A stretch of 64,000 bases of DNA from Sphingosinicella soli (lineage in GTDB: Bacteria > Pseudomonadota > Alphaproteobacteria > Sphingomonadales > Sphingomonadaceae). Made by a program: the position numbers and the translations under genes. Below are positions 1 to 9,132 of this stretch, one piece after another. The notes under the pieces are model-generated. The model was not told the origin of the DNA. It did no database searches and saw only the letters and a list, made by a program, of their open reading frames with translations. Positions within the stretch are counted from its first letter, which is position 1; each line of letters begins with the position of its first letter. The stretch spans positions 51,703 through 115,702 of the forward strand of contig NZ_JACHNZ010000004.1 in NCBI RefSeq assembly GCF_014199685.1, read 5' to 3'.

Positions 1-2436
1 CGCGACGTGCGCTACGGCTATGAGGGCGAAAACCACCTCGCGCTCGATCTCGATACGTCGAACCCCTATTTTGATTTCGACCCTTCGAAGTGCATCGCCT
101 GCTCGCGCTGCGTGCGCGCCTGCGACGAGGTGCAGGGCACGTTCGCGCTGACCATCGAAGGGCGCGGCTTCGAATCGAAGGTCTCGGCGGGGCTTGGCTC
201 GGACGATTTCCTCGGCTCCGAATGCGTCTCCTGCGGCGCCTGCGTGCAGGCCTGCCCCACCGCGACCCTGCAGGAAAAGTCGGTGAAGGAAATCGGCCTT
301 CCCGACCGCAGCGTCGTCACCACCTGCGCCTATTGCGGCGTCGGCTGCACCTTCCGCGCCGAGATGCGCGGCGAGCAGCTCGTCCGTATGGTGCCGTGGA
401 AGGACGGCAAGGCCAATCGCGGCCACAGCTGCGTGAAGGGCCGCTTCGCGTGGGGCTATGCCCAGCACGCCGACCGCATCCTGAAACCGATGATCCGCGC
501 CAGCATCAACGATCCTTGGCGCGAGGTGGAGTGGGACGAAGCCTTCGCCTACGCCGCCTCCGAACTGAAGCGCATCGCCGCGACGTACGGCGACAAGGCG
601 CTCGGCGGCATCACCTCGTCGCGCTGCACCAACGAGGAGACATTCCTCGTCCAGAAGCTCGTCCGCGCAGGCTTCGGCAACAACAATGTCGATACGTGCG
701 CGCGCGTCTGCCATTCGCCGACCGGTTACGGCCTGAAGACCACGTTCGGCACCTCGGCGGGCACACAGGATTTCGACAGCGTCGAACAGAGCGACGTCAT
801 GCTCGTCATCGGCGCCAACCCCACAGACGGCCACCCCGTCTTCGCCAGCCGCATGAAGCGGCGCCTGCGCCAGGGCGCGAAGCTGATCGTCATCGATCCG
901 CGCCGCACCGATCTCGTCCGCTCGCCGCATATCGAGGCGGAGCACCATCTGCCGCTGCGCCCCGGCACCAACGTCGCCGTGCTGACGGCGATGGCGCACA
1001 CCATCGTCACCGAAGGCCTCGCCGACGAAGCCTTCATCCGCGAACGCTGCGACTGGGACGAGTATCAGGACTGGGCGGCGTTCGTGTCCGACGCCAAGAA
1101 TTCGCCCGAAACGCTCGCCCCGGTCACGGGCGTTGATCCTGCCGAGCTTCGCGCCGCCGCGCGCCTCTATGCCACCGGCGGCAACGCGGCGATCTACTAT
1201 GGCCTCGGCGTTACCGAACATTCGCAGGGTTCGTCCACCGTGATGGCGATCGCCAACCTCGCGATGGCGACGGGCAACATCGGACGGCCGGGCGTCGGCG
1301 TGAACCCGCTGCGCGGCCAGAACAACGTGCAGGGCGCCTGCGACATGGGCAGCTTCCCGCACGAGCTTTCCGGCTATCGCCACATCTCCGACGCCGCCGC
1401 GCGCAAGCTCTTCGAGGATGACTGGGGCGTTCACCTCGATCCCGAGCCCGGCCTGCGCATCCCCAACATGCTCGACGCCGCCGTCGACGGCGTGTTCAAG
1501 GCGCTTTACGTGCAGGGCGAGGATATCCTGCAGTCCGACCCCGACACGAAGCACGTCGCCGCCGGCCTCGCCGCGATGGAATGCGTGATCGTCCACGACC
1601 TGTTCCTCAATGAAACCGCGAACTACGCGCACATCTTCCTGCCCGGCTCGACCTTCCTTGAGAAGGACGGCACCTTCACCAACGCCGAGCGGCGTATCCA
1701 GCCGGTGCGCAAGGTGATGTCGCCGCTGAACGGCCTGTCCGACTGGGAGGTGACGCAGCGCCTCGCGCAGGCAATGGGGCTCGATTGGAACTACACGCAC
1801 CCCGCCGAGATCATGGACGAGATCGCGCGCCTGACGCCCAGCTTCGCGGGCGTCAGCTTCGACCGGCTGGACGCGGAAGGCTCGATGCAGTGGCCGGTGA
1901 ACGACGCCGCGCCGGACGGAACGCCCGTGATGCACATCGACGGTTTCGTGCGGGGGCGCGGCAAGTTCGTCGTCACCGACTATGTGCCGACCGACGAGCG
2001 CACGGGCCCGCGCTTCCCGCTGCTGCTCACCACGGGCCGCATCCTCAGCCACTATAATGTCGGCGCGCAGACCCGCCGCACCGCGAACGTCGCCTGGCAC
2101 CCCGAAGACCTGCTGGAAATCCACCCGTCCGACGCCGAAAATCGCGGCCTGAAGGACGGCGACTGGGTGAAGCTCGCCAGCCGCTCGGGCGAGACGGCAC
2201 TGCGCGCGCTGGTGACGGACCGGGTAGCGCCGGGCGTCGTCTACACGACCTTCCACCACCCCGCGACGCAGGCGAACGTGGTGACGACGGACTATTCGGA
2301 CTGGGCTACCAACTGCCCAGAATACAAGGTCACAGCGGTGCAGATCAGTGCCTCCAACGGGCCGACCGACTGGCAGGAGGACTATTCGCGCCAGAGCGAG
2401 CGCGCGCGCCGCATCGAAGGCATCGCCGCCGAATGA
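1..2436 (+). CDS. fdsA: NAD-dependent formate dehydrogenase, molybdenum subunit alpha (5' truncated by window edge)
   Basis: Catalytic subunit that oxidises formate to CO2 at a Mo-bis-PGD centre and passes electrons through Fe-S clusters to the NAD-reducing FdsBG partners. The frame is open from base 1 with no stop, so the true start lies upstream. The in-frame GTG at base 7 is not credible, because it falls just before the ferredoxin-like clusters. Visible are two 4Fe-4S motifs (CIACSRCVRAC near 90-125, CVSCGACVQAC near 220-255), the CAYCGVGC cluster motif opening the Mo domain (near 325), and the molybdenum-ligand cysteine with its histidine (VCHSP, Cys codon 709-711). About 811 residues are present. 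Family members run to roughly 950, so the missing part should hold the N-terminal 2Fe-2S domain. fdsD follows with a 4-base ATGA overlap. Family assignment is firm. That the missing upstream genes are fdsG and fdsB is inferred from the usual operon. Confidence 0.95.
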   Translation, partial: RDVRYGYEGENHLALDLDTSNPYFDFDPSKCIACSRCVRACDEVQGTFALTIEGRGFESKVSAGLGSDDFLGSECVSCGACVQACPTATLQEKSVKEIGLPDRSVVTTCAYCGVGCTFRAEMRGEQLVRMVPWKDGKANRGHSCVKGRFAWGYAQHADRILKPMIRASINDPWREVEWDEAFAYAASELKRIAATYGDKALGGITSSRCTNEETFLVQKLVRAGFGNNNVDTCARVCHSPTGYGLKTTFGTSAGTQDFDSVEQSDVMLVIGANPTDGHPVFASRMKRRLRQGAKLIVIDPRRTDLVRSPHIEAEHHLPLRPGTNVAVLTAMAHTIVTEGLADEAFIRERCDWDEYQDWAAFVSDAKNSPETLAPVTGVDPAELRAAARLYATGGNAAIYYGLGVTEHSQGSSTVMAIANLAMATGNIGRPGVGVNPLRGQNNVQGACDMGSFPHELSGYRHISDAAARKLFEDDWGVHLDPEPGLRIPNMLDAAVDGVFKALYVQGEDILQSDPDTKHVAAGLAAMECVIVHDLFLNETANYAHIFLPGSTFLEKDGTFTNAERRIQPVRKVMSPLNGLSDWEVTQRLAQAMGLDWNYTHPAEIMDEIARLTPSFAGVSFDRLDAEGSMQWPVNDAAPDGTPVMHIDGFVRGRGKFVVTDYVPTDERTGPRFPLLLTTGRILSHYNVGAQTRRTANVAWHPEDLLEIHPSDAENRGLKDGDWVKLASRSGETALRALVTDRVAPGVVYTTFHHPATQANVVTTDYSDWATNCPEYKVTAVQISASNGPTDWQEDYSRQSERARRIEGIAAE

Positions 2437-2654
2437 ACAGCCTCGAAAAGCTGGTTTACATGGCGAACCAGATCGCGCGAAATCTGGAAACCGAGGGCGA
2501 CAAGGCGGCGGACACGACCGCCGCGCACATCGTCGCCTTCTGGGATCCGCGCATGAAGTCCATGATCCTCAGCCATCTGGATGCGGGCGGCGAAGGGCTC
2601 TCGCCAGCCGCGCGCGCGGCGCTCGGCAAGGTCCGCGCCGCCGCCGATGCCTGA
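2433..2654 (+). CDS. fdsD: Formate dehydrogenase delta subunit
   Basis: A 73-residue protein of the FdsD family, a small accessory subunit of the soluble NAD-dependent formate dehydrogenase needed for an active complex. The family pattern is visible: an N-terminal helix with MANQIARN, then HIVAFWDPRMK in the middle and a charged Ala-rich C-terminus. The start ATG overlaps the fdsA stop (ATGA) and the stop overlaps the fdhD start region, so the three genes look translationally coupled. The length is normal for the family. It is soluble, with no signal peptide or membrane segment. Confidence 0.9.
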   Translation: MNSLEKLVYMANQIARNLETEGDKAADTTAAHIVAFWDPRMKSMILSHLDAGGEGLSPAARAALGKVRAAADA

Positions 2655-3429
2655 TACCGCCGCGCGACACGCGCAGTTCACCGAGATCTTCGCAAACAGC
2701 GGCAGCGCCGCGATCACGCGCGAGATTCCGGTGGAAGCGCCCGTCGCGCTCGAATTCAACGGCATCGCCTACGCGGTGATGATGGCGACGCCCGCCGACC
2801 TTTCCGATTTCGTCACCGGCTTCGCGATCACCGAGCAGCTTGTCGCGCGCGCCGACGAGATCGAGGACATCGACATCGCCGAGACCGACAAGGGCTGGAT
2901 CGTCCGCGTCATGCTCGCGCCGCGCGCCGCCGCGCCGGTGCTGGAACGCGCACGCCGCCGCGTTTCCGAAAGCAGCTGCGGCCTCTGCGGCATCGAGAAT
3001 CTGGAACAGATCGCCCGCCCCCTGCCCCGCATCGCCGATCCGCTGGATATCGACCCGCAGGCGATCTTCGCCGCGCTCGGCGCGCTGCGTGAAGCGCAGC
3101 ACCTCGGCCGCCGCACCGCCGCCGTCCACGCCGCCGCCTTCTGCGATATCGCCGGGCGCATATTGGAATCGCGCGAGGATGTCGGCCGCCACAACGCACT
3201 CGACAAGCTGATCGGCGCGCTCGCCCGCACCGGGATACCGGCGGCGGACGGATTCTTCCTGCTCACCGCGCGCTGCAGCTATGAACTCGTCGAGAAAACC
3301 GTCGTCGCGGGTGGCCGCGCGCTTGCCACCATCTCCGCGCCGACGACGCTTGCGATAGACCGCGCGCGGCAGGCAGGCCTCGCGCTGCACGTGCTGACAA
3401 GGGAAGATTCACTCTTGCGCGTCATGTAG
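2647..3429 (+). CDS. fdhD: Formate dehydrogenase accessory sulfurtransferase FdhD/FdsC
   Basis: FdhD transfers sulfur to the molybdenum cofactor before it is inserted in formate dehydrogenase, so it is needed for FdsA activity. The 260-residue product has the expected double-cysteine loop (SCGLCG, Cys 111 and 114), the [11 protein letters not shown] segment, and the [14 protein letters not shown] motif near residue 180. The start chosen is the ATG at 2647, which overlaps the fdsD stop by 8 bases; the longer reading frame from 2581 adds 22 residues that do not match the family. The order here is A-D-FdhD, whereas FdhD often precedes FdsD. Confidence 0.92.
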   Translation: MPDTAARHAQFTEIFANSGSAAITREIPVEAPVALEFNGIAYAVMMATPADLSDFVTGFAITEQLVARADEIEDIDIAETDKGWIVRVMLAPRAAAPVLERARRRVSESSCGLCGIENLEQIARPLPRIADPLDIDPQAIFAALGALREAQHLGRRTAAVHAAAFCDIAGRILESREDVGRHNALDKLIGALARTGIPAADGFFLLTARCSYELVEKTVVAGGRALATISAPTTLAIDRARQAGLALHVLTREDSLLRVM

Positions 3430-3449
3430 CGCTTGGGTCTCAGGGGGAT

Positions 3450-4313
3450 ATGGCGATGGAATCCAGCAACATCTGCACGCTGACGCTGTCGTGCGCCGAC
3501 AAGCCGGGCCTTGTCGCGGCGGTCGCCACGCTGCTCGCGGAGAGCGGCGGCAACATCCTCGATGCGCAGCAGTTCAACGACCAGCTGACCGACCGCTTCT
3601 TCATGCGCGTCGTCTTCGATCTCGCCGCCCCGGCGCAGGCGGAGTTCAAGGCGCATTTCGCCGCGCTTGCCGACGCGCACGGCATGAACTGGCGGCTGCG
3701 CGCAGCCGCCGAGAAAATACGCGTTCTGCTGCTGGTTTCGAAGTTCGATCACTGCCTCACCGATCTGCTCTACCGCAAACGCATCGGCGAGCTTGAGATG
3801 GACGTGGTCGGCATTATTTCCAACCACCCGAAAGATGCGGCCGCGCCGATCAACGGCGATATTCCCTTTCACCACCTGCCGATCACGAAGGACACGAAGG
3901 CCGCGCAGGAAGCCGCCATCAAGCGGATCGTGGATGAAAGCGGTGCCGAACTCATCGTGCTCGCCCGCTACATGCAGATCCTTTCGGATGATCTCGCCGC
4001 GTTCCTCTCCGGCCGCTGCATCAACATCCACCATAGCTTCCTGCCCGGTTTCAAGGGTGCCAAGCCCTATCATCAGGCGCACGCGCGCGGCGTGAAGATC
4101 ATCGGCGCCACCGCGCACTACGTGACCGCCGACCTCGACGAAGGCCCGATCATCGCGCAGGACGTCGAGCACATCAGCCACACCGACACACCCGACGATC
4201 TCGTCCGCAAGGGACGCGATATCGAACGCCGCGTGCTCGCCCGCGCTGTCCGCTACCACCTGCAGGACCGCGTGCTGCTGAACGGCGCCACCACGGTGGT
4301 TTTCCGGGATTAG
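3450..4313 (+). CDS. purU: Formyltetrahydrofolate deformylase
   Basis: Hydrolyses 10-formyl-THF to THF and formate, balancing the one-carbon pool. The 287-residue protein has an N-terminal ACT-type regulatory domain (about 8-85, beginning with [12 protein letters not shown]) followed by a formyltransferase-fold catalytic domain. The domain includes the [15 protein letters not shown] motif with its catalytic His and the downstream ATAHYV and DEGPII elements. A GGGGGAT ribosome-binding site precedes the ATG. It lies 20 bases after fdhD on the same strand. The product formate is the substrate of the formate dehydrogenase just upstream, so co-transcription makes metabolic sense (inference). Confidence 0.94.
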   Translation: MAMESSNICTLTLSCADKPGLVAAVATLLAESGGNILDAQQFNDQLTDRFFMRVVFDLAAPAQAEFKAHFAALADAHGMNWRLRAAAEKIRVLLLVSKFDHCLTDLLYRKRIGELEMDVVGIISNHPKDAAAPINGDIPFHHLPITKDTKAAQEAAIKRIVDESGAELIVLARYMQILSDDLAAFLSGRCINIHHSFLPGFKGAKPYHQAHARGVKIIGATAHYVTADLDEGPIIAQDVEHISHTDTPDDLVRKGRDIERRVLARAVRYHLQDRVLLNGATTVVFRD

Positions 4314-4375
4314 GCCCGGTGGACTCGCCCTCCGAATCGCCATAGCCTCGCGGCCTTCCTCAAAAGGAGCAGGCC

Positions 4376-4804
4376 ATGAAGATCGATCGCAAGGGTTCCG
4401 CGCACTGGGAAGGCGGCCTGAAGGATGGCCGCGGCAGCATTTCCACCCAAAGCGGCGCGCTCGACAAGCGCCCTTACGGCTTCGCGATGCGCTTCGAAGG
4501 CGTGCCGGGCACCAACCCGGAAGAGCTGATCGGCGCGGCGCACGCGGGCTGCTTCACGATGGCGCTGTCGCTGATCCTCGGCGAAGCCGGGCTCACCGCC
4601 GAGAGCATGGACACGACAGCCACCGTGACGCTCGAAAAGCTGGACAGCGGCTTCACGATCACCGCGATCCACCTGAACCTGGAAGCGACGATCCCCGGCA
4701 CGGACGATGCGGCGTTTCAGGAGCTTGCCGCCAAGGCCAAGGCGAACTGCCCGGTCTCGAAGCTGATGAACGCCGAGATCACACTCGACGCGGCGCTCGT
4801 CTGA
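4376..4804 (+). CDS. OsmC family peroxiredoxin
   Basis: A 142-residue OsmC/Ohr-fold protein that likely reduces organic hydroperoxides with a cysteine pair. Both expected cysteines are visible: Cys59 in the LIGAAHAGCFTMALS segment and Cys125 in KANCPVSKL. It is closer to OsmC than Ohr, judging from the GTNPEELIGAAHAGC signature. An AAGGAG ribosome-binding site lies 7 bases before the ATG. It sits between purU (62-base gap) and hrpB (16-base gap) on the same strand. No signal peptide is visible, so it should be cytoplasmic. Confidence 0.9.
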   Translation: MKIDRKGSAHWEGGLKDGRGSISTQSGALDKRPYGFAMRFEGVPGTNPEELIGAAHAGCFTMALSLILGEAGLTAESMDTTATVTLEKLDSGFTITAIHLNLEATIPGTDDAAFQELAAKAKANCPVSKLMNAEITLDAALV

Positions 4805-4820
4805 ACCGTAAAGGGCGGGC

Positions 4821-7259
4821 GTGAGCGACGCCCTGCCCATCCATGCCGTTTTGCCCGCGCTGCTCGCGGCGCTGCGCGAACGTGCATCCGCCGTGCTCGT
4901 CGCGCCGCCGGGTGCGGGCAAAACCACGGCGGTCGCGCCCGCGCTTGTCGGCGAGCCCTGGTGTACCGGGCAGATCCTGCTGCTGTCCCCCCGCCGTCTC
5001 GCTGCGCGTGCTGCGGCCGAACGCATGGCGGAAACGGCGGGCGAGCCCGTCGGCAAGTCGATCGGCTATGCGACGCGGCTGGATAGCAAGCACGGCAAGG
5101 ACACGCGCATCCTCGTGCTGACCGAAGGCATCTTCCGCAACCGCATCCAGGCCGACCCGGAACTCGCGGGCGTTTCCGCCGTGCTCTTCGACGAAATTCA
5201 CGAACGCAGCCTCGACAGCGATTTCGGCCTCGCGCTCGCGCTCGATGCGCAAGGCGCATTGCGGCCCGACCTGCGCATTCTGCCGATGTCCGCAACACTC
5301 GACGGCGTGCGCTTTTCGAAGCTGCTGGACGGCGCGCCCGTCATCGAGAGCGAAGGCCGCAGCCATGCGCTCGATGTCCGCTATCTCGGCCGTACCGCCG
5401 AACAGCGTATCGAAGACAGCATCGCGTCAGCGATCCGCCGCGCGCTCGGGGAGGCCGAAGGTGACCTGCTCGCGTTCCTGCCCGGCGTCGGCGAGATCGA
5501 GCGCACCGCCGAGCGGCTGGAAACGCTTGCGGGCATCGCGCTCCACCGCCTGCACGGCAGCCTCGATCCCGCCGCCCAGCGCACAGCGATCCGCAAGGGC
5601 GCGCACGGGCGCAAGGTGGTGCTTGCAACCAGCATCGCCGAAACCAGCCTCACCATCGACGGCGTCCGCATCGTCGTCGATTCGGGCCTCGCGCGCCGCG
5701 CCCGCTACGATCGCGGCGGCGGCATGACACGGCTCGTCACCGAGCGCGCCAGCCAGGCCGCCGTCACGCAGCGCGCGGGCCGCGCCGCGCGGCAGGCGCC
5801 GGGCGTGTGCTACCGGCTATGGGAAGAGGCCGCGACGGCGGGGATGCCGCCGTTCGATCCGCCCGAAATCCTTGAAGCCGATCTTTCCGCGCTGGTTCTC
5901 GACTGCGCGATCTGGGGCGCAGCCGATCCGGCTTCGCTGCGCTGGCTCGATCCGCCGCCCGCCGCAGCCGTTGCCGAAGCGCGCGAGCGGCTGCGGCTAC
6001 TCGGGGCGCTCGACGCGGAAAACCGACCCACAGCCCACGGCCGCCGCATCGCCGAACTGCCGCTGCCCCCGCGCCTCGCGCACATGATGCTCGCGGCGGC
6101 CGAGCGCGGCTGGGGCAAAACCGCCGCCGACGTCGCCGTGCTGCTTTCCGAGCGCGGGCTTGGCGGCACCGACATCGATCTCGAACACCGGCGCGAGCGC
6201 TGGCGGCGCGAGCGCGGGCCGCGCGCGGATGGTGCGCGCGCCCTGGCGGGACGCTGGCAGCGCATGGCGAGCACGAGCGGCGACGGCGAAGGGCCGGTCG
6301 CAGCGTGCATCGCGCTTGCGTTCCCGGACCGTATCGCGAAACGGCGCGGGGCAGACGGGACGGACTGGGCATCCTCCGGCGGGCGCGGTTTCCGGCTCGA
6401 CCCCGCTTCGCCGCTCGCCGCGCAGACGTATCTCGCCGTGGCCGAAGTGCAGGGTGCAGCTTCGGGCGCGCGTATCCTCGCCGCGACCGCGATTGCGCCC
6501 GATCTCATCGAGTCGCTGTTTGCGGAGCGCATCGAAACCGTCCGCCGCGTGCGCTTCGACGAGAGCACCGGCGGTATCGTCGCGGTGCGCGAACGGCGCC
6601 TCGGCAGTCTGGCGCTCTCGACCGGGCAGGACGACAGCCCCGATCCCGCCGCCGTCGCCGCCGCACTTCTCGAAGGCGCGCGCAGGGCCGGGATCGGGGC
6701 GCTGCCCTTTTCGGACACTGCGCGGGCGCTGCAGCGGCGCGCCACGTTCGCACGCCGCGTCGATCCTTCGATCGCGGACATAGGCGACGAAGCGCTCGCG
6801 GCCGACATGGACGACTGGCTGCCCCCGCTTCTCGAAAACAGGCGGTCGCTCGGCGCGGTAAACGCCTCCGCGCTCACGCAGATGCTGGAAGCGCGCCTCG
6901 GCTGGGCGGGCAAGGCCGCCGTCGATCGTCTGACGCCCGAAGCCTTCGTCTCGCCGCTCGGCAGCCACCATGCGATCGATTATGCGGCGGAAGGCGGTCC
7001 GGCGGTCGAGCTGCGCGTGCAGGCACTCTTCGGGCTCGGGGCGCACCCGGTGGTTGCCGGGAACGTGCCGCTCGTGCTGCGCCTTACCTCGCCCGCCGGG
7101 CGTCCGATCCAGACCACGAAGGATCTGCCCGGCTTCTGGTCGGGAAGCTGGGCGGCGGTCGCAAAGGAGATGCGCGGGCGCTATCCCAGGCACCCGTGGC
7201 CCGAAGACCCCGCCGCCGCGGCGCCGACGCTCCGCACCAAGCGCGCGGATAACCGTTAA
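4821..7259 (+). CDS. hrpB: ATP-dependent RNA helicase HrpB
   Basis: A DEAH-box (DExH) helicase of the bacterial HrpB family, 812 residues as expected. Motifs in order: Walker A PPGAGKTT (near 32), DEIHERS (near 123), SAT (near 158), and QRAGRAAR motif VI (near 318). A C-terminal HrpB-specific domain has WxGSW and RYPRHPWPEDP near the end. The start is GTG at 4821, shortly after osmC. The physiological RNA substrate of HrpB is not well defined in most bacteria. The stop overlaps tail-to-tail with the stop of the opposing gene, sharing bases 7257-7258. Confidence 0.95.
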   Translation: MSDALPIHAVLPALLAALRERASAVLVAPPGAGKTTAVAPALVGEPWCTGQILLLSPRRLAARAAAERMAETAGEPVGKSIGYATRLDSKHGKDTRILVLTEGIFRNRIQADPELAGVSAVLFDEIHERSLDSDFGLALALDAQGALRPDLRILPMSATLDGVRFSKLLDGAPVIESEGRSHALDVRYLGRTAEQRIEDSIASAIRRALGEAEGDLLAFLPGVGEIERTAERLETLAGIALHRLHGSLDPAAQRTAIRKGAHGRKVVLATSIAETSLTIDGVRIVVDSGLARRARYDRGGGMTRLVTERASQAAVTQRAGRAARQAPGVCYRLWEEAATAGMPPFDPPEILEADLSALVLDCAIWGAADPASLRWLDPPPAAAVAEARERLRLLGALDAENRPTAHGRRIAELPLPPRLAHMMLAAAERGWGKTAADVAVLLSERGLGGTDIDLEHRRERWRRERGPRADGARALAGRWQRMASTSGDGEGPVAACIALAFPDRIAKRRGADGTDWASSGGRGFRLDPASPLAAQTYLAVAEVQGAASGARILAATAIAPDLIESLFAERIETVRRVRFDESTGGIVAVRERRLGSLALSTGQDDSPDPAAVAAALLEGARRAGIGALPFSDTARALQRRATFARRVDPSIADIGDEALAADMDDWLPPLLENRRSLGAVNASALTQMLEARLGWAGKAAVDRLTPEAFVSPLGSHHAIDYAAEGGPAVELRVQALFGLGAHPVVAGNVPLVLRLTSPAGRPIQTTKDLPGFWSGSWAAVAKEMRGRYPRHPWPEDPAAAAPTLRTKRADNR

Positions 7260-8239
7260 AACGGAGCAGTCGTTCCCAGACCCTTGGCGCGGGCCTGTTC
7301 GAAGACGTGCCAGCCTGCGGCAAGATCCTGCACGATGTGGCCGAGCGATTTGTAGATGGTGATTTCCGCGTCGCCTGTGCGCCCCGCGAGCGTGCCGTCG
7401 AACACCTCGCCGATCTCGCCGACGATGTGGGCATCATCAACGAGCCCGGCCGATTTTGCGTTCAGGAACTCCGCGCCCTGCGCGAGAACGCCGACGCGGT
7501 AATCCGCGATGAAGCGCGATGCCGCGACAAGATCGTTCGCGATCTCGGCAGGCCCGGCGCGGCTCGATCCGACGCTGTTGATGTGCGCGCCCGGCTGCAC
7601 GTCGGCGAGCGCGAGGATCGGCTCCGCCGCCGGGGTGGTGGTGCAGATGATGTCGGCGCCGCGCACCGCGCGCGCCACATCGGGCGCGGCTTCGGCATCC
7701 AGGCCGAGTTCCTCGCGCACGCGCAGCGAGAACTGTTCGGCCTGCTCAGCCGATCGGCCCCAAACGCTCACTCCGGTGATCGGGCGCACATGGCGTATCG
7801 CTGCGGCGTGCCGCCACGCCTGCTCGCCGTAGCCGAGGATGGCAAGGCGCGACGGCCCCGGCCGCGCGAGCGCTTCGGTCGCGGCGGCGGACGCTGCCGC
7901 CGTGCGGATCGCCGTGACGATGCTGCCGTCGATGATGGCGACCGGCGCGCCGCTTTCGGGCTCGAACAGAACGACGATGCCCTGGTGCGAATGCTTGCCC
8001 AGTGCGAAATTGCCCGGATAGACGCTGACGATCTTGGCGCCAAACGTGCCGCCGAGCATCGCGCCGGGCATCACGCCGAACGCATTGCCCGCCTGCAGGT
8101 CGATGATGTTCCGAAGCGGCTGCCGGGTTTCCCCCCGCGCGAGCGCCTTCATCGCCTTGCGCATCAGCGCGATGCAATCCTCGTAGCCGAGCAGACGCTC
8201 GACGTCTTCGGCTCCGATGACCAGCAGCGGCGCGCTCAT
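7256..8239 (-). CDS. Ornithine cyclodeaminase / mu-crystallin family protein
   Basis: A 327-residue NAD(P)-binding protein of the OCD/mu-crystallin family. Members include ornithine cyclodeaminases, ketimine reductases and amino-acid dehydrogenases, so the substrate cannot be fixed from sequence alone. Visible features are an N-terminal dimerisation region, a Rossmann segment LAILGYGEQAWRHAAAI near 127 (the family has GxGxQA), and the NSVGSSRAG segment near 225. The start ATG at 8239 overlaps the stop of the transporter gene upstream (ATGA). With the dipeptidase and BASS transporter it forms a likely leftward operon for uptake and breakdown of a peptide or amino-acid-like compound (inference). 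Confidence 0.87.
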   Translation of the reverse strand: MSAPLLVIGAEDVERLLGYEDCIALMRKAMKALARGETRQPLRNIIDLQAGNAFGVMPGAMLGGTFGAKIVSVYPGNFALGKHSHQGIVVLFEPESGAPVAIIDGSIVTAIRTAAASAAATEALARPGPSRLAILGYGEQAWRHAAAIRHVRPITGVSVWGRSAEQAEQFSLRVREELGLDAEAAPDVARAVRGADIICTTTPAAEPILALADVQPGAHINSVGSSRAGPAEIANDLVAASRFIADYRVGVLAQGAEFLNAKSAGLVDDAHIVGEIGEVFDGTLAGRTGDAEITIYKSLGHIVQDLAAGWHVFEQARAKGLGTTAPF

Positions 8240-9111
8240 GCGCCCGCCCTGCGCGCGCGGAACCAGCGGACGAGGACCAGCGTATTCACGATCATGAGAA
8301 CTCCGTAGATATTCTGGGTAACGGCAAGCGACAGACTGTCCAGCACCGTCAGCGTCAGGAACGTGGCGAGCGTCACGTTCTGCACGCCGACCTCGATGGC
8401 GAGCGTCATCGCATCGCGGCTGCTGACCTTGCAGGCGTATCCGATGCCAAGCCCCGCCCCCATCGCGGCGATGTTCATCACCAGAAGCGCCGGGCCGACG
8501 CCGAGCAGGTTCGCAAGCACCATTTCCGCGCTGACACCCACCGCGAAGGCGATGACACCGAACAGAACGATCATCGACACCGGCCGCAGCCATCCGCTCA
8601 GTTTCTCGGCGGTCTCCGGCGCGAATCGGCAGATGAGCATGCCCACCGCCACCGGCAGCACGGTGATCCGCGCGAGCTGGAGCATCGTATCGACGATCGA
8701 CAGCGCGGGCGCGGTGCCCTCGAGCCCGAAGTGAGTGATTCCCCAGTCCAGCAGCACGGGAATCGAGAACACCGTCACCAGGCTCGACAGCGCCGTCAGC
8801 ACCACCGCAAGCGCGACATTGCCGCGCGCGATGAAGGTCAGCGCGTTCGACGTCGTCCCTGCCGGGCAGATGCCCAGAATGAAAACACCGAGCGCCAGTT
8901 CCGGCGGCAGGCGGAACAGGATGCCGATCGCCAGCCCCAGCAGCGGCATCGCCAGCAGTTGCCCGACCAGCCCCGCGAGCGGCGCGCGGCCGTTCTTCAG
9001 CACCTGCGCGAAATCGCCGAGCTTCAACGTCAGCCCCATGCTGAACATGATGAGCATCAGGCCCACGGGCACAAATGTGGTGTTGATGAAAGCGATCATC
9101 GCGTCAGACAT
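8236..9111 (-). CDS. Bile acid:sodium symporter (BASS) family transporter
   Basis: A 291-residue integral membrane protein with about nine to ten hydrophobic segments and the BASS hallmark ILGICPAGTTSNALTFIARGN near 90-110, followed by a second conserved crossover segment (EVGVQNVTLATF) near 240. Family members move organic acids or amino-acid-like anions with sodium across the inner membrane. The substrate is unknown. It lies between the dipeptidase gene (21-base gap) and the OCD-like gene (ATGA overlap), which suggests it transports a dipeptide product or related metabolite. Confidence 0.88.
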   Translation of the reverse strand: MSDAMIAFINTTFVPVGLMLIMFSMGLTLKLGDFAQVLKNGRAPLAGLVGQLLAMPLLGLAIGILFRLPPELALGVFILGICPAGTTSNALTFIARGNVALAVVLTALSSLVTVFSIPVLLDWGITHFGLEGTAPALSIVDTMLQLARITVLPVAVGMLICRFAPETAEKLSGWLRPVSMIVLFGVIAFAVGVSAEMVLANLLGVGPALLVMNIAAMGAGLGIGYACKVSSRDAMTLAIEVGVQNVTLATFLTLTVLDSLSLAVTQNIYGVLMIVNTLVLVRWFRARRAGA

Positions 9112-9132
9112 GGAACTCCCCCTCGCGTCTCT

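Noticed and set aside
7..9. GTG as the start of fdsA
   Set aside because: The frame is open to base 1, and the protein would begin immediately before the ferredoxin clusters, missing the usual N-terminal domain. The gene is cut by the window edge.
5810..6913. 367-codon open frame on the minus strand
   Set aside because: It lies opposite hrpB and is rich in Ser, Arg and Ala, as expected from the complement of a GC-rich gene.
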